Assembly (NCBI RefSeq): GCF_009707325.1
Contig: NZ_CP046103.1
Location: 3,579,284-3,643,283, forward strand
Length of the DNA stretch: 64,000 nucleotides
Origin: Pseudomonas sp. IB20
GTDB lineage: Bacteria; Pseudomonadota; Gammaproteobacteria; Pseudomonadales; Pseudomonadaceae
Reading direction: 5' to 3'
Shown one piece after another: positions 19,388-27,990 of the stretch. The notes beneath the pieces are model-generated. The model worked only from the letters and a program-made list of their open reading frames with translations. It did not search any database and was not told the origin of the DNA. Made by a program: the position numbers and the translations under genes. The number at the start of each line of letters is the position of its first letter. Position 1 is the first letter of the stretch.

Positions 19388-19405
19388 CGTAACGAATACT
19401 TTACG
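19388..19405. promoter_or_regulatory. Candidate PhhR (TyrR-box) operator
   Basis: CGTAAC-GAATAC-TTTACG in the phhR-phhA intergenic region resembles the TyrR box TGTAAA-N6-TTTACA. It has 6-base spacing and a nearly symmetric dyad (CGTAAx/TTTACG). It lies about 120 bp upstream of phhA. Assignment is by similarity only. Confidence 0.5.
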
Positions 19406-19524
19406 AATATCGGTAATTTTTCCTACAAGTCCAAGCCAAGGCCCGATGGAATCCTCCGCCTTCCGGGTTATCAATAGGCCATACGCCGCACATAACAAGA
19501 ACGAATGCCTAGCAGGAGAGCCGT

Positions 19525-20316
19525 ATGAAGCAGACGCACTACGTGGCCCGCGAGCCCGATGCGCAAGGTTTTATCCACTACCCGCCGGAAGAACACGCGG
19601 TGTGGAACACGCTGATCACGCGCCAGCTGAAAGTGATCGAGGGTCGCGCCTGCCAGGAATACCTGGACGGCATCGACAAGCTCGGCCTGCCCCTGGACCG
19701 CATTCCACAACTGGGCGAAATCAACCAGGTGCTGGCTGAAACTACCGGCTGGCAAGTCGCCCGTGTACCCGCACTCATCCCCTTCCAGACCTTCTTCGAA
19801 TTACTCGCCAGCAAGCAGTTTCCGGTGGCGACCTTTATTCGTACTCGAGAAGAACTGGACTACCTGCAAGAACCGGATATTTTCCACGAGATCTTCGGCC
19901 ACTGCCCGCTGCTGACCAACCCGTGGTTCGCCGAATTTACCCACACCTATGGCAAGCTCGGCCTGGCCGCGACCAAGGAACAGCGCGTGTACCTGGCGCG
20001 TTTGTACTGGATGACCATCGAGTTTGGCTTGGTGGACACGCCACAAGGTCGGCGCATCTACGGTGGCGGCATTTTGTCGTCGCCCAAAGAGAGCGTGTAC
20101 TGCCTGTCGGATGAGCCCAAGCACCAAGCCTTCGACCCGCTGGAAGCGATGCGCACGCCGTACCGCATCGACATCCTGCAACCGCTGTATTTCGTCCTGC
20201 CTGAGCTCAAGCGCCTGTTCGACGTGGCGCAGGAAGACATCATGGGCATGGTCGAGCGCGGTATGCAGCTAGGTCTGCACGCGCCGACGTTTCCACCCAA
20301 ACCCAAAGCTGCGTGA
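19525..20316 (+). CDS. phhA: Phenylalanine 4-monooxygenase
   Basis: A 263-residue pterin-dependent hydroxylase converting L-phenylalanine to L-tyrosine. The non-haem iron ligands are in place: His121 and His126 (FHEIFGHCP) and Glu166 (WMTIEFGLV). Length matches bacterial single-domain PAH with no regulatory ACT domain. AGGAG precedes the ATG by 6 bases. It opens the phhABC operon: PhhB recycles the pterin cofactor and the aminotransferase removes the amino group from tyrosine. Confidence 0.98.
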   Translation: MKQTHYVAREPDAQGFIHYPPEEHAVWNTLITRQLKVIEGRACQEYLDGIDKLGLPLDRIPQLGEINQVLAETTGWQVARVPALIPFQTFFELLASKQFPVATFIRTREELDYLQEPDIFHEIFGHCPLLTNPWFAEFTHTYGKLGLAATKEQRVYLARLYWMTIEFGLVDTPQGRRIYGGGILSSPKESVYCLSDEPKHQAFDPLEAMRTPYRIDILQPLYFVLPELKRLFDVAQEDIMGMVERGMQLGLHAPTFPPKPKAA

Positions 20317-20415
20317 CACTTACGTTTTGAGGCCAGGTGAGTCTGTTCCCTGGCCGCGCGTTGCTTTAGGGTAACGCCCACTGATCTTCAATCACTCGAA
20401 TTCAGGACACCCCAC

Positions 20416-20772
20416 ATGACCACCTTGAACCAAGCCCACTGCGAAGCCTGCCGCGCCGATGCCCCGCAAGTCAGCGACGAAGAGCTGCCGGTACTGATCA
20501 AGCAGATTCCCGACTGGAACATCGAAGTACGCGATGGCGTGATGCAGCTGGAAAAGGTTTTCCTGTTCAAGAACTTCAAATTCGCCCTGGCCTTTACCAA
20601 TGCCATGGGTGAAATCTCCGAAGCCGAAGGCCATCACCCAGGCCTGCTCACCGAGTGGGGCAAAGTCACCGTGACCTGGTGGAGCCACTCGATCAAAGGC
20701 TTGCATCGCAACGACTTCATCATGGCCGCGCGCACTGACGAAGTGGCCAAGGACGCCGAGGGCCGCAAGTAA
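20416..20772 (+). CDS. phhB: Pterin-4a-carbinolamine dehydratase
   Basis: A 118-residue protein that dehydrates the 4a-hydroxypterin formed by PhhA, allowing cofactor recycling. The active-site signature EGHHPGL is followed by [18 protein letters not shown]. Length matches the family. It starts 100 bp after phhA, and its stop codon overlaps the next ATG (TAATG), so the aminotransferase is translationally coupled. Confidence 0.97.
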   Translation: MTTLNQAHCEACRADAPQVSDEELPVLIKQIPDWNIEVRDGVMQLEKVFLFKNFKFALAFTNAMGEISEAEGHHPGLLTEWGKVTVTWWSHSIKGLHRNDFIMAARTDEVAKDAEGRK

Positions 20773-21965
20773 TGCATTTCGATGCTATTGGCCGCGTGCC
20801 CGGCGACCCGATTCTCGGGCTGATGGACCTGTATGCCCAGGACAGCAACCCGAACAAGTTCGACCTCGGCGTGGGCGTCTATAAGGATGACCAAGGCCTG
20901 ACGCCGATTCCGTACTCGGTGAAGCTGGCCGAGCAGCGCCTGGTGGACACTCAGACCACCAAGACCTACATCGGCGGCCACGGCGATGCAGCGTTCGGTG
21001 CGTTGATCAGCGAACTGGTGCTCGGCGCCGACTCCGCCTTGATCCGCGACCGCCGTGCCGGCGCGACGCAAACCCCAGGCGGCACCGGCGCCCTGCGCCT
21101 GAGCGCCGACTTTATCGCCCACACCCTGCCCGGCCGTGGCGTATGGCTGAGCAACCCAACCTGGCCGATCCACGAAACCATCTTCGCCAAGGCTGGGCTC
21201 ACCGTCAGCCACTACCCTTATGTAGGTACTGACAACCGCCTGGACGTGGCCGCGATGCTGGCAACACTCGCCAACGTGCCCAAGGGCGACGTGGTATTGC
21301 TGCATGCCTGCTGCCACAACCCGACCGGGTTCGACCTGTCCCAGGATGACTGGCGCCAGGTGCTGAAGATCGTCCGCGAACGCCAACTGCTGCCGCTTAT
21401 CGACTTCGCCTACCAGGGCTTTGGCGACGGCCTGGAGCAAGACGCTTGGGCGGTGCGGCTGTTTGCAGCCGAACTGCCGGAAGTGCTGATCACCAGCTCC
21501 TGCTCGAAGAATTTCGGCCTGTACCGTGATCGTGTCGGCGCGTTGATCGTGTGCGCGGCGGATGCCGAGAAGCTCATCGATGTGCGCAGCCAGCTTGCAA
21601 ACACGGCGCGTAATTTGTGGTCGACCCCGCCGGATCATGGCGCAGCCGTGGTTGCGACCATCCTCGGCGATGCCGAGCTGAAAAAGCGCTGGAGCGACGA
21701 AGTCGAAGCCATGCGTTCGCGGATTGCGCAACTGCGCTCCGGGCTGGTGGAAGCGCTTACGCCCCACGGGCTGGCCGAACGGTTTGCGCATATTGGTGCG
21801 CAGCGTGGGATGTTTTCCTATACCGGCCTAAGTGCCGAGCAGGTCAAGCAACTGCGCGAGAAGCACAGCGTGTACATGGTCAGTTCGGGGCGGGCTAACG
21901 TGGCTGGCATTGATGCCACGCGCTTGACGCTGTTGGCCCAAGCCATCGCTGACGTCTGCAACTGA
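20772..21965 (+). CDS. phhC: Aromatic amino acid aminotransferase (PhhC/TyrB type)
   Basis: A 397-residue class I aminotransferase. The PLP lysine is Lys246 (SSCSKNFGLYRDRVG). Other conserved blocks are WLSNPTWPIHETIF and LLHACCHNPTGFD. It transaminates tyrosine (and phenylalanine) to the 2-oxoacid, the third step of the PhhR-controlled route. The ATG overlaps the phhB stop codon by one base. Specificity against aspartate cannot be settled from sequence alone, but operon context favours aromatic substrates. Confidence 0.95.
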   Translation: MHFDAIGRVPGDPILGLMDLYAQDSNPNKFDLGVGVYKDDQGLTPIPYSVKLAEQRLVDTQTTKTYIGGHGDAAFGALISELVLGADSALIRDRRAGATQTPGGTGALRLSADFIAHTLPGRGVWLSNPTWPIHETIFAKAGLTVSHYPYVGTDNRLDVAAMLATLANVPKGDVVLLHACCHNPTGFDLSQDDWRQVLKIVRERQLLPLIDFAYQGFGDGLEQDAWAVRLFAAELPEVLITSSCSKNFGLYRDRVGALIVCAADAEKLIDVRSQLANTARNLWSTPPDHGAAVVATILGDAELKKRWSDEVEAMRSRIAQLRSGLVEALTPHGLAERFAHIGAQRGMFSYTGLSAEQVKQLREKHSVYMVSSGRANVAGIDATRLTLLAQAIADVCN

Positions 21966-21974
21966 AGAAACCGA

Positions 21975-22070
21975 ATCAAACTGTGGGAGCTGGCTTGCCT
22001 GCTCCCACATTTGGAGTGTGGGACATCAAACTGTGGGAGCTGGCTTGCCTGCTCCCACATTTGGAGTGTG
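21975..22070. repeat. Two identical tandem REP palindromes (period 50)
   Basis: A 46-base unit (21975-22020 and 22025-22070) is repeated without a mismatch. Each contains the palindrome TGTGGGAGC-TGGCTTGCCT-GCTCCCACA plus TTTGGAGTGTG. It sits between the converging phhC and metallophosphoesterase genes and may serve as a transcription end for both. Confidence 0.88.
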
Positions 22071-22077
22071 TTGGCGG

Positions 22078-22893
22078 CTAGCCTGCGACCATCTCGGCTT
22101 TCAACTGCGCCTCTTTGGCTTGCGCATCTGCCAACCGATACAACTCGATATGCCCATCCCAGTGCTCGATCAACGCCGTGCACGACTCCACCCAATCCCC
22201 GCAGTTGAGGTAGTCCACCTCGCCCACCTTGCGAATCTCCGCATGGTGAATATGCCCGCAGACCACGCCGTGCAACTCGCGCTTGGTCACTTCGTGGGCG
22301 ATCGCCTCTTCGAAATCGCTGATAAAACTCACCGCCGTCTTCACCTTGTGCTTCAAGTACGCCGACAGCGACCAGTAGCCATAGCCATACCGCGCTCGCC
22401 AGTGGTTGAGCCAGCGGTTCAGCGTGAGGGTGAACTCGTAGGCCGAGTCGCCGAGGAACGCCAGCCAGCGGTGGTAACGGGTGATCACATCAAACTGGTC
22501 GCCGTGGATCACCAGCAGGTGACGGCCATCGGCGGTGACGTGCACGGCTTCGTCCACCAGTTGGATATTGCCCAGAATCAGCTTGGAATAGCGCCGTAGA
22601 AACTCGTCATGGTTGCCAGTGACGTAGATCACCTCGGTGCCGCGCTTGGCCATGGTCAGCAGGCGGCGAATCACGTTGGTGTGGGCCTGGGGCCAATACA
22701 TGCCGCCGCGCATTTTCCAACCGTCGATAATATCGCCAACCAAGTACACCTTGTCGGCGTGGTAGCCCTTGAGGAACTGCGACAAGTGTTCGGCCTGGCA
22801 ATCGCGCGTGCCTAGGTGCACGTCGGAAATCCACAGGGTACGAACCCGTTGTTTACGGCTGGGTTTGGCGAACTCGGCACGGGTCATGGGCAT
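22078..22893 (-). CDS. LpxH-like metallophosphoesterase
   Basis: A 271-residue calcineurin-like phosphoesterase. The metal-binding motifs appear in order: SDVHLG (24-29), GDIIDGW, GNHDE, HGDQFD and GHIHHA. The layout resembles UDP-2,3-diacylglucosamine diphosphatase (LpxH) and its paralogues. No membrane segment is seen, and there is an N-terminal basic leader. A dedicated LpxH usually lies elsewhere in pseudomonads, so this may be a paralogue with another phosphate-ester substrate. It is a single gene converging on the phh operon. Confidence 0.85.
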   Translation of the reverse strand: MPMTRAEFAKPSRKQRVRTLWISDVHLGTRDCQAEHLSQFLKGYHADKVYLVGDIIDGWKMRGGMYWPQAHTNVIRRLLTMAKRGTEVIYVTGNHDEFLRRYSKLILGNIQLVDEAVHVTADGRHLLVIHGDQFDVITRYHRWLAFLGDSAYEFTLTLNRWLNHWRARYGYGYWSLSAYLKHKVKTAVSFISDFEEAIAHEVTKRELHGVVCGHIHHAEIRKVGEVDYLNCGDWVESCTALIEHWDGHIELYRLADAQAKEAQLKAEMVAG

Positions 22894-23039
22894 CCCTCAA
22901 CGGTGTTTTCGCGAGCTTGCGCCCTGGCGGTTAATAGCCCATGACAACTGTGCGTCAATCTGATGACAGCGCCTGGCGCCCTTGAAGCGTTGTAGACTGG
23001 CGCGACTAGGCCAGGAGCCTGCTCGCCCAGGAGACCGCG

Positions 23040-23789
23040 ATGAGCCCAACCCTCACGCTGCGCCACTACCTCGAAGAACCCCTCGCCCACAGCCATGACC
23101 ACGCACAACTGGTGTTCGGCCTGTCGGGGCATTTGGATCTGGAAGTGGATGGCCGTGGCAGCCAGGTGCGCGAGAACAGCGTGATGGTGCTGCCCTTCTC
23201 TGCCCACCACGCCTGTGGCAGTCGCGATGGCAGCCGTTGCCTGGTGCTGGATGTGCCCACCGAGCACTGGGTGCTGCAATCCTTGGGCGAGCATGCCGAG
23301 GCCAGCCGGCGCTTGCTCGACCAACCGGCGCGCCTGGCCCTGGATTCCCGGCAAAGCCAGTTGGTGCAATGGCTGGCCCACAGCCCGGTGGATGACCCGT
23401 TGATCGTGCAGCAAGGTGCGGTGCTGTTGTTGGCCAGCCTTAATCACCCGATTACCCAACCGGTGCCGGGCCGGCGCCTGCCGTATGCGGCGTTCAATGC
23501 ACATATCGAGCGGCATGTTGCGCACCCGTTACAGGTCGCGGACCTCGCGCGCATTGCCGACTTGTCGGTAGCGCGCTTGCATGCGCGCTTTATCGCTGAG
23601 TGCGGGCAGACGCCGATGGACTATATCCGCAGCCGTCGCCTGCAGATGGCCTTGGGCATGTTGCGCGAAACGCCGCTGCCCATCGGTGAAATCGCCGAGC
23701 GCGTCGGCTACAGTTCGCAAAGTGCGTTTGCCGCTGCGATGTTGCGCGAATTTGGCGCATCCCCCGGCGCATTGCGGCGCTCGTCGTAA
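23040..23789 (+). CDS. AraC-family transcriptional regulator with cupin-type sensor
   Basis: A 249-residue regulator. The N-terminal half is a cupin-like arm (AHSHDHAQLVFGLSGHLDLEVDG) that may bind a small ligand. The C-terminal half holds two helix-turn-helix motifs, ending IGEIAERVGYSSQSAFAAAMLREFG, the AraC signature. It lies 109 bp upstream of an EamA exporter gene on the same strand, which it may control; this is inferred from position only. Confidence 0.93.
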   Translation: MSPTLTLRHYLEEPLAHSHDHAQLVFGLSGHLDLEVDGRGSQVRENSVMVLPFSAHHACGSRDGSRCLVLDVPTEHWVLQSLGEHAEASRRLLDQPARLALDSRQSQLVQWLAHSPVDDPLIVQQGAVLLLASLNHPITQPVPGRRLPYAAFNAHIERHVAHPLQVADLARIADLSVARLHARFIAECGQTPMDYIRSRRLQMALGMLRETPLPIGEIAERVGYSSQSAFAAAMLREFGASPGALRRSS

Positions 23790-23898
23790 GAACCGCAAGA
23801 AGAGCCCTGCGATAAAAATCTCGAGCCGGGCGACAGACGCCCGCACCTTCCACCCTCTAGACTGCGATTCTGTCACTCCCGTTGGTTCAAGGATCGCA

Positions 23899-24846
23899 AT
23901 GACTCCCCGCTCAGCCCTCGGCGCCCTGCATATCGGCGCATTGATGTTTGGCCTCACCGGCGTATTCGGCAAGCTGGCGGCCGCCTCGCCCGCCATCATC
24001 GTATTTGGCCGCGCCGCTTTTGCCGTGCTGGCCCTCGCCGTATTCGCGCGATTCGCCAGCAACACCACTTGGAAAAAACTCGAGATGCGCGACTGGCGTC
24101 GCCTGCTAATCAGCGGCGTGCTGCTCGCGGCGCATTGGGTGACCTTCTTTATTGCCGTCAAAGTCGCCGGGGTTGCCGTCGCCACTCTGGGGTTTACTGC
24201 GTTCCCGGCGTTTACCGTGATTCTCGAAGGCCTGATCTTCCGCGAGCGCATTCGCGCCAATGAAGTGCTGTTGGTGGTGCTGGTCAGCATCGGCCTGATA
24301 CTGGTGACGCCAGACTTCGACCTCGCCAGCGCGGCTACGGGCGGCCTGCTCTGGGGCATTGTTTCCGGCCTGCTGTTTTCGTTGTTATCGCTGAACAATC
24401 GCGCCAGTTCCGGGCGGATTCCAGCAGTGCAGGCCGCCCTGTGCCAAAACGTGGTGGTCGCGGCCTGCCTGTTGCCCGTGGCGGCACCCGGGCTGGCAGA
24501 GGTGCGCGCCATCGACTGGTTGTGGATCGGCCTGCTGGGGGTGTTCTGCACCGGCCTGGCCCACAGCCTGTTTGTCGCCAGCCTCGCAGTGATCAAGGCG
24601 CGCACCGCCTCGGTGGTGTTCGCCATGGAGCCGGTCTATGGCATCACCGTGGCCTGGCTGCTGTTTGCCGAAACCCCAACCTTGCGCATGCTGCTGGGTG
24701 GCGCGCTGATTATCGTCGCCATCGTGCTCTCCGGCTTGATGGGCAGCGCCAGCGCAGGCCCGCAAGCGGCGGTGGCCTTTATTGCCTCCGATCGTTGTGG
24801 CCCAAATCCCGCTGTGGGTCGATCTGATCACGCACGCGCTGTTTAA
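23899..24846 (+). CDS. EamA-family drug/metabolite exporter (DMT superfamily)
   Basis: A 315-residue integral membrane protein with about ten hydrophobic segments arranged as two EamA repeats (first FGLTGVFGKLAAASPA, second starting near LLWGIVSGLLFSLL). The start ATG at 23899 is preceded by AAGGA; upstream codons in the same frame belong to the AraC gene's shadow. Such carriers export metabolites or amino acids; the substrate is unknown. The last 68 bp overlap the 3' end of the convergent Rdx gene, so the final 23 residues may be strain-specific. Confidence 0.92.
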   Translation: MTPRSALGALHIGALMFGLTGVFGKLAAASPAIIVFGRAAFAVLALAVFARFASNTTWKKLEMRDWRRLLISGVLLAAHWVTFFIAVKVAGVAVATLGFTAFPAFTVILEGLIFRERIRANEVLLVVLVSIGLILVTPDFDLASAATGGLLWGIVSGLLFSLLSLNNRASSGRIPAVQAALCQNVVVAACLLPVAAPGLAEVRAIDWLWIGLLGVFCTGLAHSLFVASLAVIKARTASVVFAMEPVYGITVAWLLFAETPTLRMLLGGALIIVAIVLSGLMGSASAGPQAAVAFIASDRCGPNPAVGRSDHARAV

Positions 24847-25066
24847 GCACCTTGGCTTCCGGAAAACCACCGTCGACCTTGCGCTCCCAGATCTGCACAC
24901 CGTCGCAAGTGATGCGAAACGTGCCGCCGGTGGCCGGCTCCAGCGCCACACGGCCCACGTCGTCAGCGAACGTACTCAACAATTCCTGGGCCAGCCACGC
25001 GGCGCGCAACAGCCACTGGCACTGGGTGCAATAGGTGATGACGATCTCGGGTTTGCTCAGCGACAT
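24779..25066 (-). CDS. Rdx/SelW-like small thioredoxin-fold protein
   Basis: A 95-residue protein of the SelT/SelW/SelH (Rdx) family. The redox CxxC motif is CTQC at residues 13-16, with cysteine rather than selenocysteine. The typical GGTFRITCDGVQIWERK and GGFPEAKVLKQRVRD blocks follow. It is probably a cytosolic thiol-redox protein of unknown partner. It converges on and overlaps the EamA exporter gene by 68 bp and is divergent from the phospholipase gene. Confidence 0.9.
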   Translation of the reverse strand: MSLSKPEIVITYCTQCQWLLRAAWLAQELLSTFADDVGRVALEPATGGTFRITCDGVQIWERKVDGGFPEAKVLKQRVRDQIDPQRDLGHNDRRQ

Positions 25067-25111
25067 AATTTGAGAGGTTCCAGGTATGACAGGCTCGGAG
25101 GTTCGAGTGGC

Positions 25112-25117
25112 TATAAT
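25112..25117 (+). promoter_or_regulatory. Sigma-70 -10 box upstream of the patatin-like phospholipase
   Basis: A perfect TATAAT lies 34 bp before the ATG. A TGACAG at 25087-25092 could be the -35 box, but the 19-base spacer is long. Confidence 0.5.
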
Positions 25118-25150
25118 ACCGACCTTTATCGCCCAGCCCTGAGATTCGTG

Positions 25151-27340
25151 ATGCGCCGCCTGTTGTCCTGCCTGTTCCTGTGCCTGCTCCCTCTCCTAGC
25201 CGACGCCGCTGAAACACCGCACCCCAAAATCGGCCTGGTGCTGTCTGGCGGCGCCGCGCGTGGCCTGGCGCATATAGGTGTGCTCAAGGCTTTGGAAGAA
25301 CAAGGCATTCACATCGATGCGATTGCCGGCACCAGCATGGGCGCGGTGATTGGCGGGCTGTACGCGTCGGGCTACAAGATCGATGAGCTGGAAAAGCTCG
25401 CGCTGGATATTGATTGGCAACAGGCCCTGTCCGACGCACCGCCACGCGAAGACGTGCCGTTTCGGCGCAAGCAGGATGACCGCGATTTCCTGGTCAAGCA
25501 GAAGCTCAGTTTTCGCGACGACGGCAGCCTCGGCTTGCCGCTCGGTGTGATCCAGGGCCAGAACCTGGCACTGCTGCTGGAAAGCATGTTCGCCCACAGC
25601 AGTAACACGCGTAACTTCGACAAGCTGCCGATCCCGTTCCGCGCGGTCGCCACCGATATCACCACCGGCGAAAAAGTGGTGTTCAACAAAGGCCACCTGC
25701 CCCAGGTGATCCGCGCCAGCATGTCGATCCCGGCGGTGTTCGCCCCGGTGGAAATAGACGGCCGGCTGCTGGTGGACGGCGGCATGACCGACAACATCCC
25801 GCTGGATGTGGCGCGCGAGATGGGCGTCGACATTGCCATCGTCGTCGACATCGGCACCCCGCTGCGCACGCGCAAACAACTGGCCACCGTGGTCGACGTG
25901 CTCAACCAGTCCATCACCCTGATGACCCGGCGCAATTCCGAGGAGCAACTCAAGGCCCTGCACCCCAAAGACGTACTGATCCAGCCGCCGCTGGCCGCCT
26001 ACGGCGTGACGGATTTCGGCCGCGCCAAGGACATGATCGACGCCGGCTACCGCGCCACCCGCGCCCTCGATGTGCGCCTGGCGCATCTGCGCCCCGCGGA
26101 ACCGGTAGACCCGCAACTGCTCGCCGCGCGTACGCCGGGCGAACGTACCCCGGTGATCACTGCGATCAAGGTGGAGAACGATTCGAAAGTCAGCGATGAC
26201 GTGATCCGTTACTACATCCGCCAAAACCTGGGCGAGCCGTTGAACCTGGATCGCCTGCAAACCGACATGGGCACCCTGTACGGCCTGGATTACTTCGAGC
26301 AGGTGCAATACCGCGTGGTGAAAAAGGGCCAGGACAACACCTTGGTGATCAGCGCACGCGGCAAGCGCAGCGGCACCGATTACTTACGCCTGGGCTTGAA
26401 CCTGTCGGATGACATGCGCGGCGAGAGCGCCTTCAACCTCGGCGCCAGCTACCGCATGAACGGCATCAACCGCCTCGGCGCCGAATGGCTGACGCGGGTG
26501 CAGATCGGTGATCGCCAAGAGCTGTACAGCGAGTTCTACCAACCGCTGGATGTCGGCTCTCGCTACTTCGTCGCGCCCTATATCAGTGCCCAGGCGCAGA
26601 ACGTTGACCTGGTTCTGGACAACGACCCCATCGCCGAGTATCGGCTGGAGCGCTACGGTTTTGGCTTGAATGTGGGGCGCCAGATCGGCAACAGCGGCGA
26701 GATCCGCTTCGGCGTGGGCGAAGCCTGGGGCAAGGCGGACGTGCGCATTGGCGAGCGCGACCTGCCAAGCGTGAACTTCAATGAAGGCTTCTATGAGCTG
26801 AAGTACTCCTTCGACTCCCTGGACAACGTGTACTTCCCCCATACCGGCGAAGACATCAGCTTGGCCTTCCGCGAATTCGAACCTGGCCTAGGCTCGGACC
26901 AGCGCTACCGGCAGTGGGAGTTCAAGCTGGACAAGGCCATGAGCCATGGCCCGGACACACTCATACTGGGCGGGCGTTACGGACGCACCCTGGATAAATC
27001 CGACGTGGTGATTTCCAGCTTCCTGCTGGGCGGTGCGCGGCAGCTGTCGGGCTTTCGCGAAGATTCGATCTCGGGGCAGAACATTGCCTTGATGCGCGCG
27101 GTGTACTATCGCCGCCTGACGCCGCGCTCGTACCTGCCGCTGGATTTTCCGCTGTACCTGGGCGCCTCGTTAGAACGCGGCCGGGCGTGGAACAACGACA
27201 ATCAATTCGACAGTGGCTACATCAACGCTGCGAGTGTTTTCCTGGGGTTTGATACGCCGCTGGGGCCGCTGAATTTCAGCTATGGGTTCAATGATGATAA
27301 GCAGCAGGCGGTGTACCTGAACCTGGGCCAAACCTTCTAG
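25151..27340 (+). CDS. plpD: PlpD-like patatin phospholipase (type Vd autotransporter)
   Basis: A 729-residue secreted lipase. A signal peptide of about 19 residues ends ADA. The patatin domain has the oxyanion loop GGAARG, nucleophile Ser62 in GTSMG and catalytic Asp209 in VDGGMTDN. A POTRA-like segment lies near 330-400 (ITAIKVENDSKVSDDVI), then a 16-strand-type barrel ending in FNDDKQQAVYLNLGQTF with a terminal Phe. This matches PlpD: the passenger is carried to the cell surface by its own barrel. The start was placed at ATG 25151 because the codons above it lack a signal peptide. Phospholipase A1 activity is known for the family. Confidence 0.94.
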   Translation: MRRLLSCLFLCLLPLLADAAETPHPKIGLVLSGGAARGLAHIGVLKALEEQGIHIDAIAGTSMGAVIGGLYASGYKIDELEKLALDIDWQQALSDAPPREDVPFRRKQDDRDFLVKQKLSFRDDGSLGLPLGVIQGQNLALLLESMFAHSSNTRNFDKLPIPFRAVATDITTGEKVVFNKGHLPQVIRASMSIPAVFAPVEIDGRLLVDGGMTDNIPLDVAREMGVDIAIVVDIGTPLRTRKQLATVVDVLNQSITLMTRRNSEEQLKALHPKDVLIQPPLAAYGVTDFGRAKDMIDAGYRATRALDVRLAHLRPAEPVDPQLLAARTPGERTPVITAIKVENDSKVSDDVIRYYIRQNLGEPLNLDRLQTDMGTLYGLDYFEQVQYRVVKKGQDNTLVISARGKRSGTDYLRLGLNLSDDMRGESAFNLGASYRMNGINRLGAEWLTRVQIGDRQELYSEFYQPLDVGSRYFVAPYISAQAQNVDLVLDNDPIAEYRLERYGFGLNVGRQIGNSGEIRFGVGEAWGKADVRIGERDLPSVNFNEGFYELKYSFDSLDNVYFPHTGEDISLAFREFEPGLGSDQRYRQWEFKLDKAMSHGPDTLILGGRYGRTLDKSDVVISSFLLGGARQLSGFREDSISGQNIALMRAVYYRRLTPRSYLPLDFPLYLGASLERGRAWNNDNQFDSGYINAASVFLGFDTPLGPLNFSYGFNDDKQQAVYLNLGQTF

Positions 27341-27356
27341 ACAGTACACAAAACAA

Positions 27357-27404
27357 CTGTGGGGGCTGGCTTTTGTGGCGAGGGAGCAAGCTCCCTCGCC
27401 ACAA
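27357..27404. repeat. REP-like inverted repeats after plpD
   Basis: TGTGGGGGCTGGCTTTTGTGG is followed by GGCGAGGGAGCAAGCTCCCTCGCC, the second of which is a perfect stem. It lies between the convergent plpD and marR genes and can act as a terminator for plpD. Confidence 0.7.
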
Positions 27405-27434
27405 CAACCCGCTCGACATTAATCAGGCGCTACC

Positions 27435-27869
27435 TTAGGGCTTTTCCAGATTCGCCAAAATATGCCCGTGCACACGCATGCACACGCGCAAATCTTCTTC
27501 ATCCACGCCCACAAACAGCTCATGGCGCAACGCCGTGGCGATGGTTTCGATCTGCTCGATCAAAGGGCAGGCGGTGTCGCACAGCAAGATACGCTTGGCA
27601 CGCCGGTCTTCCAGCACGGCCTGGCGTTGCACCAGGCCTTGGCCTTCGAGGCTGTCGAGCAAACGCGCCAGCGTCGGCCCTTCTACCCCGACGCTTTGCG
27701 CCAGCTCACGCTGGGTGGGCGCTTCGGTGAAACGGGCCAGGTGCAACAGCACCAGCCAACGCGCCTGGGACAAACCCAGCCCCGCCAAACGGCGGTCCAG
27801 CTCGGCGCGCCAACCTCGGGACATTTGCGCCAATTGCATGCCAAAGCGGTGTTGATCGGTTAACGGCAT
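27435..27869 (-). CDS. MarR/SlyA-family transcriptional regulator
   Basis: A 144-residue winged-helix regulator. Motifs are LSQARWLVLLHLARF, TQRELAQSVGVEGPTLARLLDSLEGQGLV (recognition helix and wing entry) and a charged C-terminus. The HTH sequence is SlyA-like. No co-directional partner lies next to it (recQ is on the same strand 120 bp upstream with its own stop), so the target is unknown. Confidence 0.92.
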   Translation of the reverse strand: MPLTDQHRFGMQLAQMSRGWRAELDRRLAGLGLSQARWLVLLHLARFTEAPTQRELAQSVGVEGPTLARLLDSLEGQGLVQRQAVLEDRRAKRILLCDTACPLIEQIETIATALRHELFVGVDEEDLRVCMRVHGHILANLEKP

Positions 27870-27990
27870 AAAAAACTCGTGGTTTAGACTGAAAATAAAG
27901 TGTGGCTAATTATTAGTCAGCTAAGCATGAGCCATGCCATGAGGCAAGCACCGCTATGTACTGATTCGTTACATTGGCGCAATTAGCACA

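Noticed and set aside
20634..21791. A 385-codon minus-strand frame opposite phhB-phhC
   Set aside because: Shadow of two well-supported genes.
17617..22070. Repeated palindromes considered as a CRISPR array
   Set aside because: Copies are scattered REP elements without regular spacers, and no cas gene is present.
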